Positions 48,510 through 57,454 of a DNA stretch of 64,000 nt are shown in pieces. Origin of the DNA: Streptococcus infantis (GTDB lineage: Bacteria; Bacillota; Bacilli; Lactobacillales; Streptococcaceae); assembly GCF_000963255.1 (NCBI RefSeq), contig NZ_JYOV01000009.1, positions 38,231-102,230 of the forward strand, given 5' to 3'. The translations under genes were made by a program, and so were the position numbers. The notes beneath the pieces were generated by a model. That model had not been told where the DNA came from and did not search any database. It worked only from the letters and a program-made list of their open reading frames with translations. Numbering within the stretch: position 1 is the stretch's first letter; every line of letters starts with the position of its first letter.

Positions 48510-49010
48510 ATGGAAATTCGTTTAGCCTTTCCAAACGAAGTAGATGCAATTATGCAGGTGATCGAGGAAGCTAAAAAAAGCTTGGCGGAAGCTGGTAGCA
48601 CCCAATGGCAAAATGGTTACCCAAATGCCGACACGATTATCGAAGATATTATCTCAGGTCAGGCTTATGTAGCCCTGGAAGAAGGAGAACTCTTAGCTTA
48701 TGCAGCAGTAACCAAGAGTCCAGAAAAAGCCTATGAAGCCATTTATGATGGAAGCTGGGAAGGAAGAGAGTCAGAGTATCTAGTTTTTCACCGTATTGCT
48801 GTCGCTAGTGATGTCCAAGGGCAAGGTGTTGCGCAGACCTTCTTGGAAGGCTTGATTGAAGGCTTTGATTACCTAGATTTTCGTTCAGATACACATGATA
48901 AAAACAAGGCCATGCAACATATCTTTGAAAAGCTTGGTTTTAAACAGGTCGGTAAAGTTCCAGTAGATGGGGAACGTTTGGCCTATCAAAAATTAAAATC
49001 AAATGCCTAA
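48510..49010 (+). CDS. GNAT-family N-acetyltransferase
   Basis: A 166-residue acetyl-CoA-dependent transferase. The GNAT motif A is HRIAVASDVQGQGVAQTFLEG, and FRSDTHDKNKAMQHIFEKLGF is motif B. The acceptor is unknown. I chose ATG 48510 (MEIRLAFPNE), 5 nt after GAGGAG; an in-frame ATG at 48474 overlaps the likely -10 (TATGAT). It overlaps the next gene by 8 bp. Confidence 0.88.
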   Translation: MEIRLAFPNEVDAIMQVIEEAKKSLAEAGSTQWQNGYPNADTIIEDIISGQAYVALEEGELLAYAAVTKSPEKAYEAIYDGSWEGRESEYLVFHRIAVASDVQGQGVAQTFLEGLIEGFDYLDFRSDTHDKNKAMQHIFEKLGFKQVGKVPVDGERLAYQKLKSNA

Positions 49011-49515
49011 GCAGTATGCAAAGATGCTGTACAGTTCTCCAATTGGCATCATATCTCTGGTAGCTGATGATCACTATCTGTATGGGATATGGGTTGAAGC
49101 ACAGAGTTATTTTGAGAGAGGCTTGTCGGTAGGTAATCTAGTTGAGGTGGAAAATCATCCAATCTTAAGTCAAATTGCTAGCTATTTAGATGCTTATTTT
49201 AAAGGACAAAATCAAAATTTGTCTCAGTTACCTTTGGCTCCTGTTGGTAGTGACTTTGAAAAAAGAGTCTGGAACTACTTGCGGGAAATTCCTTTTGGTC
49301 AGACTGTTACTTATGGACAAATAGCTAAGGACTTGCAAGTAGCTTCTGCACAAGCAATCGGAGGAGCAGTAGGACGCAATCCCTGGTCTATTCTTGTCCC
49401 TTGTCACCGCGTACTCGGTGCTGGTAATCGTCTAACAGGCTATGCTTCAGGAATTGACAAGAAGGCTTGGCTCTTAAAGCATGAAGGTGCAGCATTTCAA
49501 GAAAATAAGGAATAG
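49003..49515 (+). CDS. ogt: Methylated-DNA--protein-cysteine methyltransferase (Ogt/MGMT)
   Basis: A suicide repair protein of 170 residues that takes alkyl groups from O6-alkylguanine. The acceptor Cys is in VPCHRVLGAG; the helix-turn-helix region is VTYGQIAKDL...AIGGAVGRNPW. The N-terminal half is the small non-catalytic domain. Overlap with the GNAT gene by 8 bp suggests coupled translation. An internal ATG at 49021 is a possible shorter start. Confidence 0.92.
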   Translation: MPKQYAKMLYSSPIGIISLVADDHYLYGIWVEAQSYFERGLSVGNLVEVENHPILSQIASYLDAYFKGQNQNLSQLPLAPVGSDFEKRVWNYLREIPFGQTVTYGQIAKDLQVASAQAIGGAVGRNPWSILVPCHRVLGAGNRLTGYASGIDKKAWLLKHEGAAFQENKE

Positions 49516-49525
49516 AAAGAAAAAA

Positions 49526-49882
49526 ATGTTAGAATTTATCGAATACCCAAAATGTACAACTTGTAAGAAAGCGAAAAAGGAATTAGATCAACTCGGGCTA
49601 GATTATAAAGATGTTCATATTGTAGAAGAAACTCCAAGTGAAAAGGTCATTTTAAACTGGATCGAAACTTCAGGATTTGAGTTGAAGCAATTTTTCAATA
49701 CCAGTGGAATTAAATACCGTGAACTGGGCTTAAAAGATAAGGTTGGGACTTTATCCAATAAAGAAGCAGCCAAACTCTTGGCCAGTGATGGTATGTTATT
49801 AAAACGTCCAATATTAGTGGAGAATGGTGTTGTTAAACAAATCGGCTATCGTAAAACCTACGATAACTTGGATTTGAAATAG
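49526..49882 (+). CDS. ArsC/Spx-family thioredoxin-fold protein
   Basis: A 118-residue protein with the family CxxC-type active site (YPKCTTCKKAKKEL) and the late LKRPILVENG segment with the conserved Arg-Pro. Relatives are arsenate reductases or, when Spx-like, RNA polymerase-binding regulators. This one looks closer to the YusI/ArsC-like group, but role is open. I chose ATG 49526, just after AAGGAATAGAAAG. Third in a row with GNAT and ogt. Confidence 0.85.
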   Translation: MLEFIEYPKCTTCKKAKKELDQLGLDYKDVHIVEETPSEKVILNWIETSGFELKQFFNTSGIKYRELGLKDKVGTLSNKEAAKLLASDGMLLKRPILVENGVVKQIGYRKTYDNLDLK

Positions 49883-50038
49883 TTTTTTTCTATCTCCTTG
49901 ATAGGTAAAATATATAACCTCACACTTTTAAAGTATGATAAACTAGTAGGTAGACAAAGTCTCTTCTGCACGTAGCAAATATTTTAAATCTAGGCAGAAG
50001 TATGATAGAATGATTCATTATCAGGAGAGGATGTTTCT

Positions 50039-50839
50039 ATGAATGTTACAACACTTTTAGCATCAGATTGGTACCAAAACTTGATGCAGTATATTCCAGA
50101 CGGTAAACTGTTTAGTTTTCGTTCTGTCTTTGATGGGATTCCAAGAATTGTACAACAATTGCCAACAACATTGATGTTGACAGTATTTGGTGCTTTTTTT
50201 GGTATCATCTTGGCCTTGGTTTTTGCTATTGTAAAAATTAATCGCGTTAGAATTCTTTATCCATTACAAGCATTTTTTGTTAGTTTCTTAAAAGGGACAC
50301 CAATCCTAGTGCAGCTGATGTTGACTTACTATGGAATTCCTCTAGCATTAAAAGCGTTGAATCAACAATGGGGGACTGCTTTTAATATCAATGCGATTCC
50401 GGCAGCAGCTTTTGCTATTGTAGCTTTTGCTTTTAACGAAGCAGCTTACGCTAGTGAAACTATCCGTGCTGCTATTCTTTCTGTCAATCCTGGAGAGATT
50501 GAAGCCGCTCGTAGTCTTGGGATGACACGTGCTCAAGTCTATCGTCGTGTGATTATTCCAAATGCAGCGGTAGTAGCGACTCCAACCTTGATTAACTCCC
50601 TAATCGGTTTGACTAAGGGTACTTCCCTAGCCTTTAGTGCAGGTGTTGTAGAAGTCTTTGCACAAGCTCAGATTTTGGGTGGTGCCGACTACCGTTACTT
50701 CGAACGTTTCATCTCAGTTGCCCTTGTATACTGGGTGGTAAATATCGCTATTGAAAATCTTGGTCGCTTCATTGAGAGAAAAATGGCCATCGAAGCACCA
50801 GATAATGTGAAAACAGATGTGAAAGGAGACCTTCGCTAA
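50039..50839 (+). CDS. Amino-acid ABC transporter permease
   Basis: A polar amino acid-type permease (266 residues, about five membrane helices) of the HisM/GlnP family. The EAA loop EAARSLGMTRAQVYRRVIIPNA contacts the ATPase. SFLKGTPILVQL is the family signature. No substrate-binding protein gene is adjacent, so specificity (cystine, glutamine, other) is unknown. GGAGAGGATG precedes the ATG. The ATPase gene overlaps its stop by one base. Confidence 0.93.
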   Translation: MNVTTLLASDWYQNLMQYIPDGKLFSFRSVFDGIPRIVQQLPTTLMLTVFGAFFGIILALVFAIVKINRVRILYPLQAFFVSFLKGTPILVQLMLTYYGIPLALKALNQQWGTAFNINAIPAAAFAIVAFAFNEAAYASETIRAAILSVNPGEIEAARSLGMTRAQVYRRVIIPNAAVVATPTLINSLIGLTKGTSLAFSAGVVEVFAQAQILGGADYRYFERFISVALVYWVVNIAIENLGRFIERKMAIEAPDNVKTDVKGDLR

Positions 50840-51582
50840 TGATTAAGATTTCAAATTTAAGCAAATCCTTTTCAGGTCAAACCGTCTTGGATCATCTGAA
50901 TTTAGATATTCAAAAAGGGGAAGTAGTTGCTTTGATTGGTTCATCTGGAGCAGGAAAATCTACCTTTCTTCGTAGCCTAAATTATCTGGAAACACCTGAT
51001 AGTGGAAGTATTCAGATTGATGACTTTAAAGTCGACTTTTCTCAAATTACTCAAGATGAAATCTTGACTCTTCGACGCAAGTTGTCTATGGTATTCCAAC
51101 AGTTCAACTTATTTGAACGTAGAACAGCCTTAGATAATGTCAAGGAAGGTTTGGTAGTTGTTAAAAAACTTTCCGACGAAGAAGCAACTAAGATTGCCAA
51201 AGAAGAGTTGGCTAAGGTTGGTCTTTCTGATCGTCAACAGCACTATCCTCGCCACTTATCAGGTGGACAAAAACAACGGGTAGCTTTGGCGCGTGCTTTA
51301 GCCATGAAGCCAGCAATCTTGCTCTTGGATGAACCTACTTCAGCTCTTGATCCAGAATTAGTTGGTGAGGTAGAACGATCTATTGCTAATGCTGCCAAAT
51401 CAGGTCAAACTATGATTTTGGTTAGTCACGATATGTCCTTTGTTTCTCAGGTAGCTGATAAGGTTTTGTTCTTGGATAAAGGAAAGATTATTGAGTCTGG
51501 AACACCAGATGAGATTATCAATCATCCTAAAGAAGAACGAACAAAAGAATTCTTTGCTAGTTACAAACGGACCTATATTTGA
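50839..51582 (+). CDS. Amino-acid ABC transporter ATP-binding protein
   Basis: The ATPase partner of the upstream permease (247 residues). Walker A is GSSGAGKSTF, the Q-loop is VFQQFNLFERRTALDNV, the signature is LSGGQKQRVALARAL, Walker B is LLLDEPTSALD and the H-loop is LVSHDM. All catalytic residues are intact. Overlapping start with the permease shows a tight two-gene operon. Confidence 0.96.
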   Translation: MIKISNLSKSFSGQTVLDHLNLDIQKGEVVALIGSSGAGKSTFLRSLNYLETPDSGSIQIDDFKVDFSQITQDEILTLRRKLSMVFQQFNLFERRTALDNVKEGLVVVKKLSDEEATKIAKEELAKVGLSDRQQHYPRHLSGGQKQRVALARALAMKPAILLLDEPTSALDPELVGEVERSIANAAKSGQTMILVSHDMSFVSQVADKVLFLDKGKIIESGTPDEIINHPKEERTKEFFASYKRTYI

Positions 51583-51588
51583 TATAAT
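51580..51588 (+). promoter_or_regulatory. Extended -10 promoter of the DUF4059 gene
   Basis: TGATATAAT overlaps the stop codon of the ABC ATPase gene. The leader holds an 8-bp hairpin, CAGTTGGC/GCTAACTG (51608-51626), which is followed by only a weak T-run. Confidence 0.6.
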
Positions 51589-51661
51589 AGAAGATAAGAA
51601 AGACTCAGTTGGCTAGGCTAACTGGGTTTGCTCTTTAAAATTAATAGAAATGAGAGAGAGC

Positions 51662-51886
51662 ATGCTAGTTCAGCTATTTGCTTTGTATTTAGAGAGTTTA
51701 GTGTTGACAATTCTACTGGTCTTGATTATTTTGGGACTCTGGATTGGACTTAGAGCTCTGTCGGGGGTTGACAAAACTGCTAAAGCACGTCAAGCCCATC
51801 TCTACGATATGATTATGATTGGAGTTTTAACCATTCCAGTATTGTCATTTGCAACCATGAGCATCTTGTTGGTTCTCAAGGCTTAA
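51662..51886 (+). CDS. DUF4059 small membrane protein
   Basis: A 74-residue protein with two membrane helices (about 6-28 and 50-72) joined by a short charged loop (GVDKTAKARQAHLYD). No known motif. I chose ATG 51662 (MLVQLFALYLES), with GAGAGAG just upstream; an in-frame ATG at 51650 would add four residues. It sits between the ABC transporter and trxB, as in pneumococcus. Confidence 0.82.
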   Translation: MLVQLFALYLESLVLTILLVLIILGLWIGLRALSGVDKTAKARQAHLYDMIMIGVLTIPVLSFATMSILLVLKA

Positions 51887-51889
51887 TAG

Positions 51890-51918
51890 TTGTAAAATGG
51901 GATTTAATTCGTTAGAAT
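51890..51918 (+). promoter_or_regulatory. Promoter of trxB
   Basis: TTGTAA, 17 bp, then TAGAAT; the ATG lies 33 bp beyond. Confidence 0.65.
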
Positions 51919-51951
51919 AAAAATAGTTACAACAAGAAAGAAGGAAAGAGA

Positions 51952-52863
51952 ATGTACGATACGATTATTATCGGTGCAGGTCCTGCTGGGATGACTGCAG
52001 CCTTGTATGCGGCACGCAGTAATCTGAAAGTGGCTTTGATTGAAGGGGGCCTTCCAGGAGGTCAGATGAATAATACTTCTGACATTGAAAACTATCCAGG
52101 TTATGCTAATATCAGTGGCCCAGAATTAGCAGAAAAGATGTTTGAACCTCTTGAAAATCTAGGTGTTGAACATCTCTATGGCTTCGTTGAAAATGTTGAG
52201 GATCATGGCGAATTCAAAAAAGTCGTAACAGACGACCAAGTTTATGAAACTCGCACAGTTATCGTAGCGACTGGTTCCAAACACCGTCTCTTGGGAGTTC
52301 CAGGTGAAGAAGAACTCAATAGCCGTGGTGTTTCTTACTGTGCGGTTTGTGATGGAGCCTTTTTCCGCGACCAAGATTTGTTGGTCGTAGGTGGAGGTGA
52401 CTCCGCGGTTGAAGAGGCTATCTTCTTAACACGATTTGCAAAATCTGTTACCATTGTTCACCGTCGGGATGAACTACGTGCCCAAAAGGTCTTGCAAGAT
52501 CGTGCTTTTGCCAATGAAAAAATCAACTTCATTTGGGATTCGGTTGTCAAAGAAATCAAGGGTGAAAACCGTGTTGAGTCGGTTGCCATTGAAAATGTTA
52601 AAACAGGACAAGTGACAGAACAAGCCTTTGGTGGTGTCTTCATCTATGTTGGTTTAGACCCTGTTAGTGACTTTGTCCAAGAGTTGCAGATTCGAGACCA
52701 AGCAGGTTGGATTGTGACAGATGACCACATGAAGACAAGTGTTGCAGGTATTTTTGCTGTTGGTGATGTTCGTCAAAAAGACCTTCGTCAAGTCACAACT
52801 GCAGTTGGAGATGGCGCTATTGCAGGTCAAGAAGCTTATAAATATATTACTGAACATAGTTAA
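51952..52863 (+). CDS. trxB: Thioredoxin reductase
   Basis: An NADPH-dependent flavoprotein of 303 residues that reduces thioredoxin. The FAD motif is IIGAGPAGMTAALYAARSN, the redox pair is CAVCDG near 130-133, the NADPH motif is VVGGGDSAVEEA, and the C-terminal FAD motif is IFAVGDVR. GAAGGAAAG precedes the ATG. The interspersed repeat immediately follows its stop codon. Confidence 0.96.
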   Translation: MYDTIIIGAGPAGMTAALYAARSNLKVALIEGGLPGGQMNNTSDIENYPGYANISGPELAEKMFEPLENLGVEHLYGFVENVEDHGEFKKVVTDDQVYETRTVIVATGSKHRLLGVPGEEELNSRGVSYCAVCDGAFFRDQDLLVVGGGDSAVEEAIFLTRFAKSVTIVHRRDELRAQKVLQDRAFANEKINFIWDSVVKEIKGENRVESVAIENVKTGQVTEQAFGGVFIYVGLDPVSDFVQELQIRDQAGWIVTDDHMKTSVAGIFAVGDVRQKDLRQVTTAVGDGAIAGQEAYKYITEHS

Positions 52864-52864
52864 A

Positions 52865-53044
52865 AAGGCGGTGGGACAGAAATCGATAGACAAAGTCTCG
52901 ATTTCGTAGTCCCAGCCCGCGGGTATGATTAGAACTTTTTGGAGTTTAAAAGACGAACAAAAAGTTCAATCAGCTACCGCGTCAAAGTTTGATTGCTAAT
53001 AAAAAGTGAGGTCGGGATCTTTTGTCCCAACCTCACTTTTTATT
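52865..53044. repeat. Interspersed repeat copy B with built-in bidirectional terminator
   Basis: Same element as at 24441. It ends in a long hairpin (GTGAGGTCGGGA with GTCCCAACCTCAC) with A-rich sequence on the left and TTTTTATT on the right, better preserved than in copy A. It fills the gap between convergent trxB and rlmB, starting one base after the trxB stop and touching the rlmB stop, so it probably terminates both. Confidence 0.85.
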
Positions 53045-53771
53045 AGAGTCGATTTCTAAAGACTTCGTACATGAGAATGGCAGCAGCAACACTGGCATTG
53101 AGGCTCTGTACGTGACCATTCATAGGAATGGTGATCATCTCGTCTACTTGTTTCTTGATGTTGCTTGAGATACCTTTGCCTTCATTTCCGATGATGAGGG
53201 CGACTTTACCACTTGTATTCCATTTGTGGCAAGGAGTTCCGTTCATATCAGTACCAAATGTCCAGAAGCCTTCATCCTTGAGTTTGTCCAAGGTTTGGCT
53301 GAGATTGGTAACGCGGGCAATGGGAACGTGTTCAATCGCACCTGTTGCTGTTTTTGCTACGACAGGAGTAACACCGACAGCTCGATGTTTGGGAATGATG
53401 ACACCTGAAACATTAGTTGCATCCGCTGTTCTCAAGATAGAACCGAGATTATGTGGGTCCGTTAAACCATCAAGGATTAGTAGTAGTGGGTTTTCTTCCT
53501 GGCGTGTTTTAGCAAGAATTTGCTCAAGTTCAGTATAGGCAAATTCAGAAACGCGCAAGACAAAACCTTGGTGAACAGCTCCTTCAGTCATCTCAGAAAG
53601 TGATTTTTTAGAAGTCCAAGAAATGGATACTTTCTTTTCAGTAGCCAATTCCTTAACTTTTTCTACATTCTTTCCTCGTAAATCTTCCTGAAGATAGAGT
53701 TTGTTTCCAGTATTTGCTAAAAGAGCTTCTGTGACGGCATGAACGCCATAGACAATATCGTTTATTTTCAT
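53043..53771 (-). CDS. rlmB: 23S rRNA (guanosine-2'-O-)-methyltransferase RlmB / TrmH family
   Basis: A SPOUT-class (trefoil knot) RNA methyltransferase of 242 residues. An N-terminal substrate-binding domain (VYGVHAVTEALL) is followed by LDGLTDPHNLGSILRTAD (motif 1), LIIGNEGKGIS (motif 2) and IPMNGHVQSLNASVAAAI (motif 3), which form the SAM site. I chose the ATG at 53771 (MKINDIVYGVHAV). No ribosome binding site: the -10 box ends 6 nt before it. The exact RNA target is inferred from family. Confidence 0.9.
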   Translation of the reverse strand: MKINDIVYGVHAVTEALLANTGNKLYLQEDLRGKNVEKVKELATEKKVSISWTSKKSLSEMTEGAVHQGFVLRVSEFAYTELEQILAKTRQEENPLLLILDGLTDPHNLGSILRTADATNVSGVIIPKHRAVGVTPVVAKTATGAIEHVPIARVTNLSQTLDKLKDEGFWTFGTDMNGTPCHKWNTSGKVALIIGNEGKGISSNIKKQVDEMITIPMNGHVQSLNASVAAAILMYEVFRNRL

Positions 53772-53777
53772 ATCTTC

Positions 53778-53786
53778 ATTATAACA
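53778..53786 (-). promoter_or_regulatory. Extended -10 promoter of rlmB
   Basis: On the minus strand TGTTATAAT ends 6 nt before the ATG. The region where a -35 would fall lies inside the def terminator hairpin. Confidence 0.6.
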
Positions 53787-53787
53787 C

Positions 53788-53813
53788 AAAATCCCGTCTT
53801 GCAACGGGATTTT
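53788..53813 (-). terminator. Terminator after def
   Basis: ATCCCGT and ACGGGAT pair around a short loop, followed on the minus strand by TTTTG. It lies 3 bp past the def stop. Confidence 0.7.
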
Positions 53814-53815
53814 CT

Positions 53816-54427
53816 TTATTCAAGAATGAGCAAACCATCTTTAACTTCAAATGGATCTTTTTCATTGATACGATCGTAGAACATAATGCCATTTAAGTGG
53901 TCAATTTCATGTTGAACTACAATAGAATTATAGCCTTTTAGTTTGATGCGGTGCTTTTCTCCATCTTTATCAAAATAGTCAACAGTTACTCGAGCATGGC
54001 GGATAACATAACCTGGAACAGCACGGTCAACAGACAAGCAACCTTCTCCTTCACCTAGAGCAGCATCTTGAACTGAGTGTGAGACGATTTTAGGATTGTA
54101 CATAACAGCTTGTAAGTCATAGGCTTCTTGAGGAGTTTCACCTTCCTCGGTGATATTTGGTACCAGTACGGCGATGATGCGTTTTGAGATATCCAGCTGT
54201 GGTGCAGCAAGCCCAACACCTCCACGTAGCCCTAATTTTTCAGCCATAACAGGATCTTGCGAGTGTTTCAAAAATTGCATCATTTTTTCTCCAAGAATGA
54301 TATCTTGGTCGCTCAAGGGGAAAGAGACCTCCTCGGCAACGGCACGAAGAGTAGGGTTCCCTTCGCGGATAATATCTTTCATATCGATTAAATGAGCAGC
54401 TTTGGTAATTCGTTCTATAGCAGACAT
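53816..54427 (-). CDS. def: Peptide deformylase
   Basis: Removes the formyl group from nascent N-terminal methionine (203 residues). The three family motifs are present: [15 protein letters not shown] (metal Cys) and QHEIDHLNG (two metal His and catalytic Glu). The length fits the long Gram-positive class 2 form. I chose the ATG at 54427 ([12 protein letters not shown]), with GGAAAGGAAAG just upstream. A TGTTATCAT extended -10 on the minus strand (54457-54465) is the likely promoter. Confidence 0.96.
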   Translation of the reverse strand: MSAIERITKAAHLIDMKDIIREGNPTLRAVAEEVSFPLSDQDIILGEKMMQFLKHSQDPVMAEKLGLRGGVGLAAPQLDISKRIIAVLVPNITEEGETPQEAYDLQAVMYNPKIVSHSVQDAALGEGEGCLSVDRAVPGYVIRHARVTVDYFDKDGEKHRIKLKGYNSIVVQHEIDHLNGIMFYDRINEKDPFEVKDGLLILE

Positions 54428-54538
54428 ATTCTTTCCTTTCCTTCCATTACAATTACATGATAACACAAAACAGACGAGAAAGAAAGTCACAGAAGCTGTT
54501 AAAAAATTATAGAATAAAAGGAAATACCTATTTGTCTG

Positions 54539-54547
54539 TGGTATAAT
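54539..54547 (+). promoter_or_regulatory. Extended -10 promoter of the capA-like gene
   Basis: TGGTATAAT lies 40 bp before the ATG. It probably drives the capA-like, Cof and SGNH genes. Confidence 0.65.
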
Positions 54548-54587
54548 AGAATGAGAAATATGACTTTAAAATTATGGGAGAAAAGTT

Positions 54588-55907
54588 ATGGAACAACGTA
54601 GTAGTAGAAGAAAAAGTGGTCTCGTTTTACAAGCTATTAGACATTCTGTTCGTTTTTTCAGGAACTATAAGCAGTGGAATAATCGCACTTTTATTGTGGT
54701 CTTGTTAGCTTCGGTAGTTATCTCGATGCTGCTTACTTTATTAGTGGAAGGAGCTCGAGGGATTTCTTTAAGCAGTAGTGATCCAAGTTCCACACACCAA
54801 CAGTCAAGTTCTCAGGCAAAGAATGCAGAGACGGAACAAGAAACAAGTGCTCGGATCATGGCCAATGGTGATTTGCTCTATCATGATATTATCTACATTT
54901 CAGCCAAAAAATCAGATGGCACCTATGATTTTCATGATAATTTTGAGTATGTAAAACCTTGGCTGAAGCAAGCAGACTTAGTTCTTGGTGATTTTGAAGG
55001 AACTGTAAATAAAGACCATTATCTTGCAGGCTATCCCTTGTTTAATGCACCTGGTGAAGTTATGGATGCTATAAAAGATGCGGGCTATCAAGTGCTAGAC
55101 TTGGCTCATAATCATATCTTGGATTCTCAGATTGAGGGAGTGGTTTCAACTGCAGATGCTATTGAAAAGGCAGGAATGACTCCGGTCGGGGTCTATACCC
55201 ATGAATCACGAGATAAGGCGCCTTTACTTATCAAGGAAGTTAATGGTATTAAAGTTGCTATTTTAGCTTATTCCTATGGTTTTAATGGTATTGAACAAAG
55301 CATTTCTCAAGAGGATTATAATCGTTATCTTTCAGACTTAGACGAAGATAAAATGAAGGCTGAAATTGAACGAGCAGAGAAGGAGGCGGATATTACAATT
55401 ATCATGCCTCAGATGGGAGTTGAGTATCAAATTGAGCCGACTGAGGAGCAAAAGAAACTTTACCATAAAATGATTGATTGGGGAGCTGATATTATCTTTG
55501 GTGGTCACCCTCACGTTGTTGAACCAGCTGAAACGGTTGAAAAAGACGGTGATAAAAAGCTTATCATCTACTCTATGGGGAATTTTATCTCAAATCAACG
55601 GATTGAAACCATGCAGGATGTTGAAAATGCCAAGTGGACGGAACGTGGAGTCCTCATGGATGTGACTATTAAGAAGAAATCCGGAAAAACGACTATTGAG
55701 ACGGCCCAAGCCCATCCAAGCTGGGTGAGTCGTACTCCAAAGGGAGGCTATTCTCCAGAAGGCTACCCACTCTATCTTTACCAAACCTATATCTTGGAAG
55801 ATTTTATAGAGGGCGGGAAATACCGTAGTCAGTTAGACGAGGACACAAAGCAAAGGATTGATACAGCATATAAAGAAATGAACGAGCATGTAGGTTTGAA
55901 GTGGTAG
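54588..55907 (+). CDS. CapA-family (PGA_cap) membrane-anchored protein
   Basis: A 439-residue protein with a basic N-terminus, a membrane helix (about 36-57), a Ser/Gln-rich linker, and an extracellular calcineurin-like metallophosphoesterase fold. Metal-binding blocks are MANGDLLYHD, LVLGDFEGTV, DLAHNHILD and FGGHPHVVEP. The family is named for poly-gamma-glutamate synthesis, but no pgs partner genes are here, so capsule production is not supported. GGGAGAAAAGTT precedes the ATG. Confidence 0.87.
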   Translation: MEQRSSRRKSGLVLQAIRHSVRFFRNYKQWNNRTFIVVLLASVVISMLLTLLVEGARGISLSSSDPSSTHQQSSSQAKNAETEQETSARIMANGDLLYHDIIYISAKKSDGTYDFHDNFEYVKPWLKQADLVLGDFEGTVNKDHYLAGYPLFNAPGEVMDAIKDAGYQVLDLAHNHILDSQIEGVVSTADAIEKAGMTPVGVYTHESRDKAPLLIKEVNGIKVAILAYSYGFNGIEQSISQEDYNRYLSDLDEDKMKAEIERAEKEADITIIMPQMGVEYQIEPTEEQKKLYHKMIDWGADIIFGGHPHVVEPAETVEKDGDKKLIIYSMGNFISNQRIETMQDVENAKWTERGVLMDVTIKKKSGKTTIETAQAHPSWVSRTPKGGYSPEGYPLYLYQTYILEDFIEGGKYRSQLDEDTKQRIDTAYKEMNEHVGLKW

Positions 55908-55931
55908 TGACTTGGACCACAAGGAGACACA

Positions 55932-56759
55932 ATGGAAATTAAGATAATAGCGACGGATATGGACGGTACTTTGTTGGATCCTCAAGGACGACTGGACCTA
56001 CCTCGACTAGAGAAAATTTTAGATCAGCTAGATCAACGAGATGTTCGTTTTGTCATTGCAACTGGAAATGAAGTTCATCGAATGCGACAATTACTGGGAC
56101 ATCTAGCAGATAGAGTAGTTCTCGTGGTTGCTAATGGCGCTCGTATATTCGAAAATGATCAATTGATTCAAGCTCAGACTTGGGACGATGCTATGGTTGA
56201 TAGGGCTTTGGGCCATTTTAAAGGCAGAGAGTGTCAGGATCAGTTTGTCGTAACTGCTATGAATGGTGGTTTTGTCAAGGAAGGAACTGTTTTTACAGAA
56301 CTTGATAAATTTATGACTTCGGAGATGATAGAGAAATTTTATCAACGAATGCACTTTGTTGATGAATTTGATTCCAGTCTCTTTGGAGGTGTCCTTAAGA
56401 TGAGTATGGTTGTTGGTGAAGAACGTTCAAATTCTGTTTTACAGGAAATCAATGACTTGTTTGATGGTCATGTTCGAGCTGTTTCGAGTGGCTACGGCTG
56501 TATTGATATCTTACAAGATGGGATTCATAAGGCATGGGGCTTAAAAGAATTACTCAAACGTTGGGACTTGAAACCTGAACAAATTATGGCCTTTGGTGAT
56601 AGTGAAAATGACATTGAAATGTTAGAGTTGGCAGGTATTTCATATGCCATGGAAAATGCAGAGGAGACTGTCAAAGAAGTAGCCACCAAAATAGCGCCAG
56701 CTAACAGTCAGGCAGGTGTTTACCAAGTTTTAGAAAACTGGCTAGAAGAAGGAGAATAA
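55932..56759 (+). CDS. Cof-type HAD hydrolase (sugar-phosphatase-like)
   Basis: A 275-residue HAD IIB phosphatase. Motif I is ATDMDGTLLD (intact DxD), motif II is VIATGNE, the motif III Lys lies in GIHKAWGLKEL, and motif IV is AFGDSENDIEML. The substrate is probably a sugar phosphate or flavin mononucleotide, as in YbiV/SupH relatives. It lies 24 bp after the capA-like gene and 1 bp before the SGNH gene. Confidence 0.92.
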   Translation: MEIKIIATDMDGTLLDPQGRLDLPRLEKILDQLDQRDVRFVIATGNEVHRMRQLLGHLADRVVLVVANGARIFENDQLIQAQTWDDAMVDRALGHFKGRECQDQFVVTAMNGGFVKEGTVFTELDKFMTSEMIEKFYQRMHFVDEFDSSLFGGVLKMSMVVGEERSNSVLQEINDLFDGHVRAVSSGYGCIDILQDGIHKAWGLKELLKRWDLKPEQIMAFGDSENDIEMLELAGISYAMENAEETVKEVATKIAPANSQAGVYQVLENWLEEGE

Positions 56760-56760
56760 C

Positions 56761-57396
56761 TTGGCAGTACAATTATTAGAGAACTGGCTCTTAAAAGAGC
56801 AAGAGAAAATTCAAACCAAGTATCGTGAACTTAATCAAATTTCGGTAATTGAACCAGATATCATTTTTATCGGGGATTCCATTATTGAATATTATCCCTT
56901 GCAAGAATTATTGGAAACGTCAAAAACCATTGTGAATCGAGGGATTCGAGGCTACCAGACGGGACTTTTACGAGAAAATCTTGATGCTCATCTCTATGGC
57001 GATGCGGTGGATCAAATTGTACTTTTGATTGGGACAAATGACATTGGAAAAGATGTTCCAATGAATGAAGCGCTAAACAATCTTGAGAGCGTGATTCAAA
57101 CCATTTCTCGCGACTATCCATTGTCACAGATAAAGCTAGTTTCCATTTTACCGGTCAATGAGAGTACGGACTTCAAGCAGACTGTTTATATTCGTACTAA
57201 TGAGAAAATCAAGGCCTGGAACCAAGCCTATCAAGATCTTGCCTCTGCCTATATGCAGGTTGACTTTGTGCCTGTTTTCGAGAACCTACTCGATCAGGAA
57301 GGACAACTCAAGGAAGACTACACAACGGATGGTCTTCACCTCAGTGTTTCAGGTTATCAAGCTTTATCAAATATTTTAAGAAAATATATATTTTAG
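56761..57396 (+). CDS. SGNH/GDSL-type esterase
   Basis: A 211-residue esterase resembling the alpha subunit of platelet-activating-factor acetylhydrolase. Block I is FIGDSIIEYYP (nucleophile Ser), NRGIRGYQT gives the Gly, LIGTNDIG gives the Asn, and DGLHLSVSGY the Asp/His pair. No signal peptide, so cytosolic. The start is TTG at 56761, 8 nt after AAGGAG, with the upstream gene's stop next to it. Natural substrate unknown. Confidence 0.9.
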   Translation: MAVQLLENWLLKEQEKIQTKYRELNQISVIEPDIIFIGDSIIEYYPLQELLETSKTIVNRGIRGYQTGLLRENLDAHLYGDAVDQIVLLIGTNDIGKDVPMNEALNNLESVIQTISRDYPLSQIKLVSILPVNESTDFKQTVYIRTNEKIKAWNQAYQDLASAYMQVDFVPVFENLLDQEGQLKEDYTTDGLHLSVSGYQALSNILRKYIF

Positions 57397-57454
57397 GATC
57401 AGTCTTTATCAGATATCTATCTTGTAATCAGTAATTTTACAAAAATAAAATTTA

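Noticed and set aside
49898..49912. Hairpin CTATC/GATAG region after the ArsC-like gene as a terminator
   Set aside because: The T-run precedes the hairpin on the coding strand, so it is not a terminator in the needed direction.
53128..53538. Plus-strand frame of 136 codons opposite rlmB
   Set aside because: Shadow of a well-defined SPOUT methyltransferase gene.
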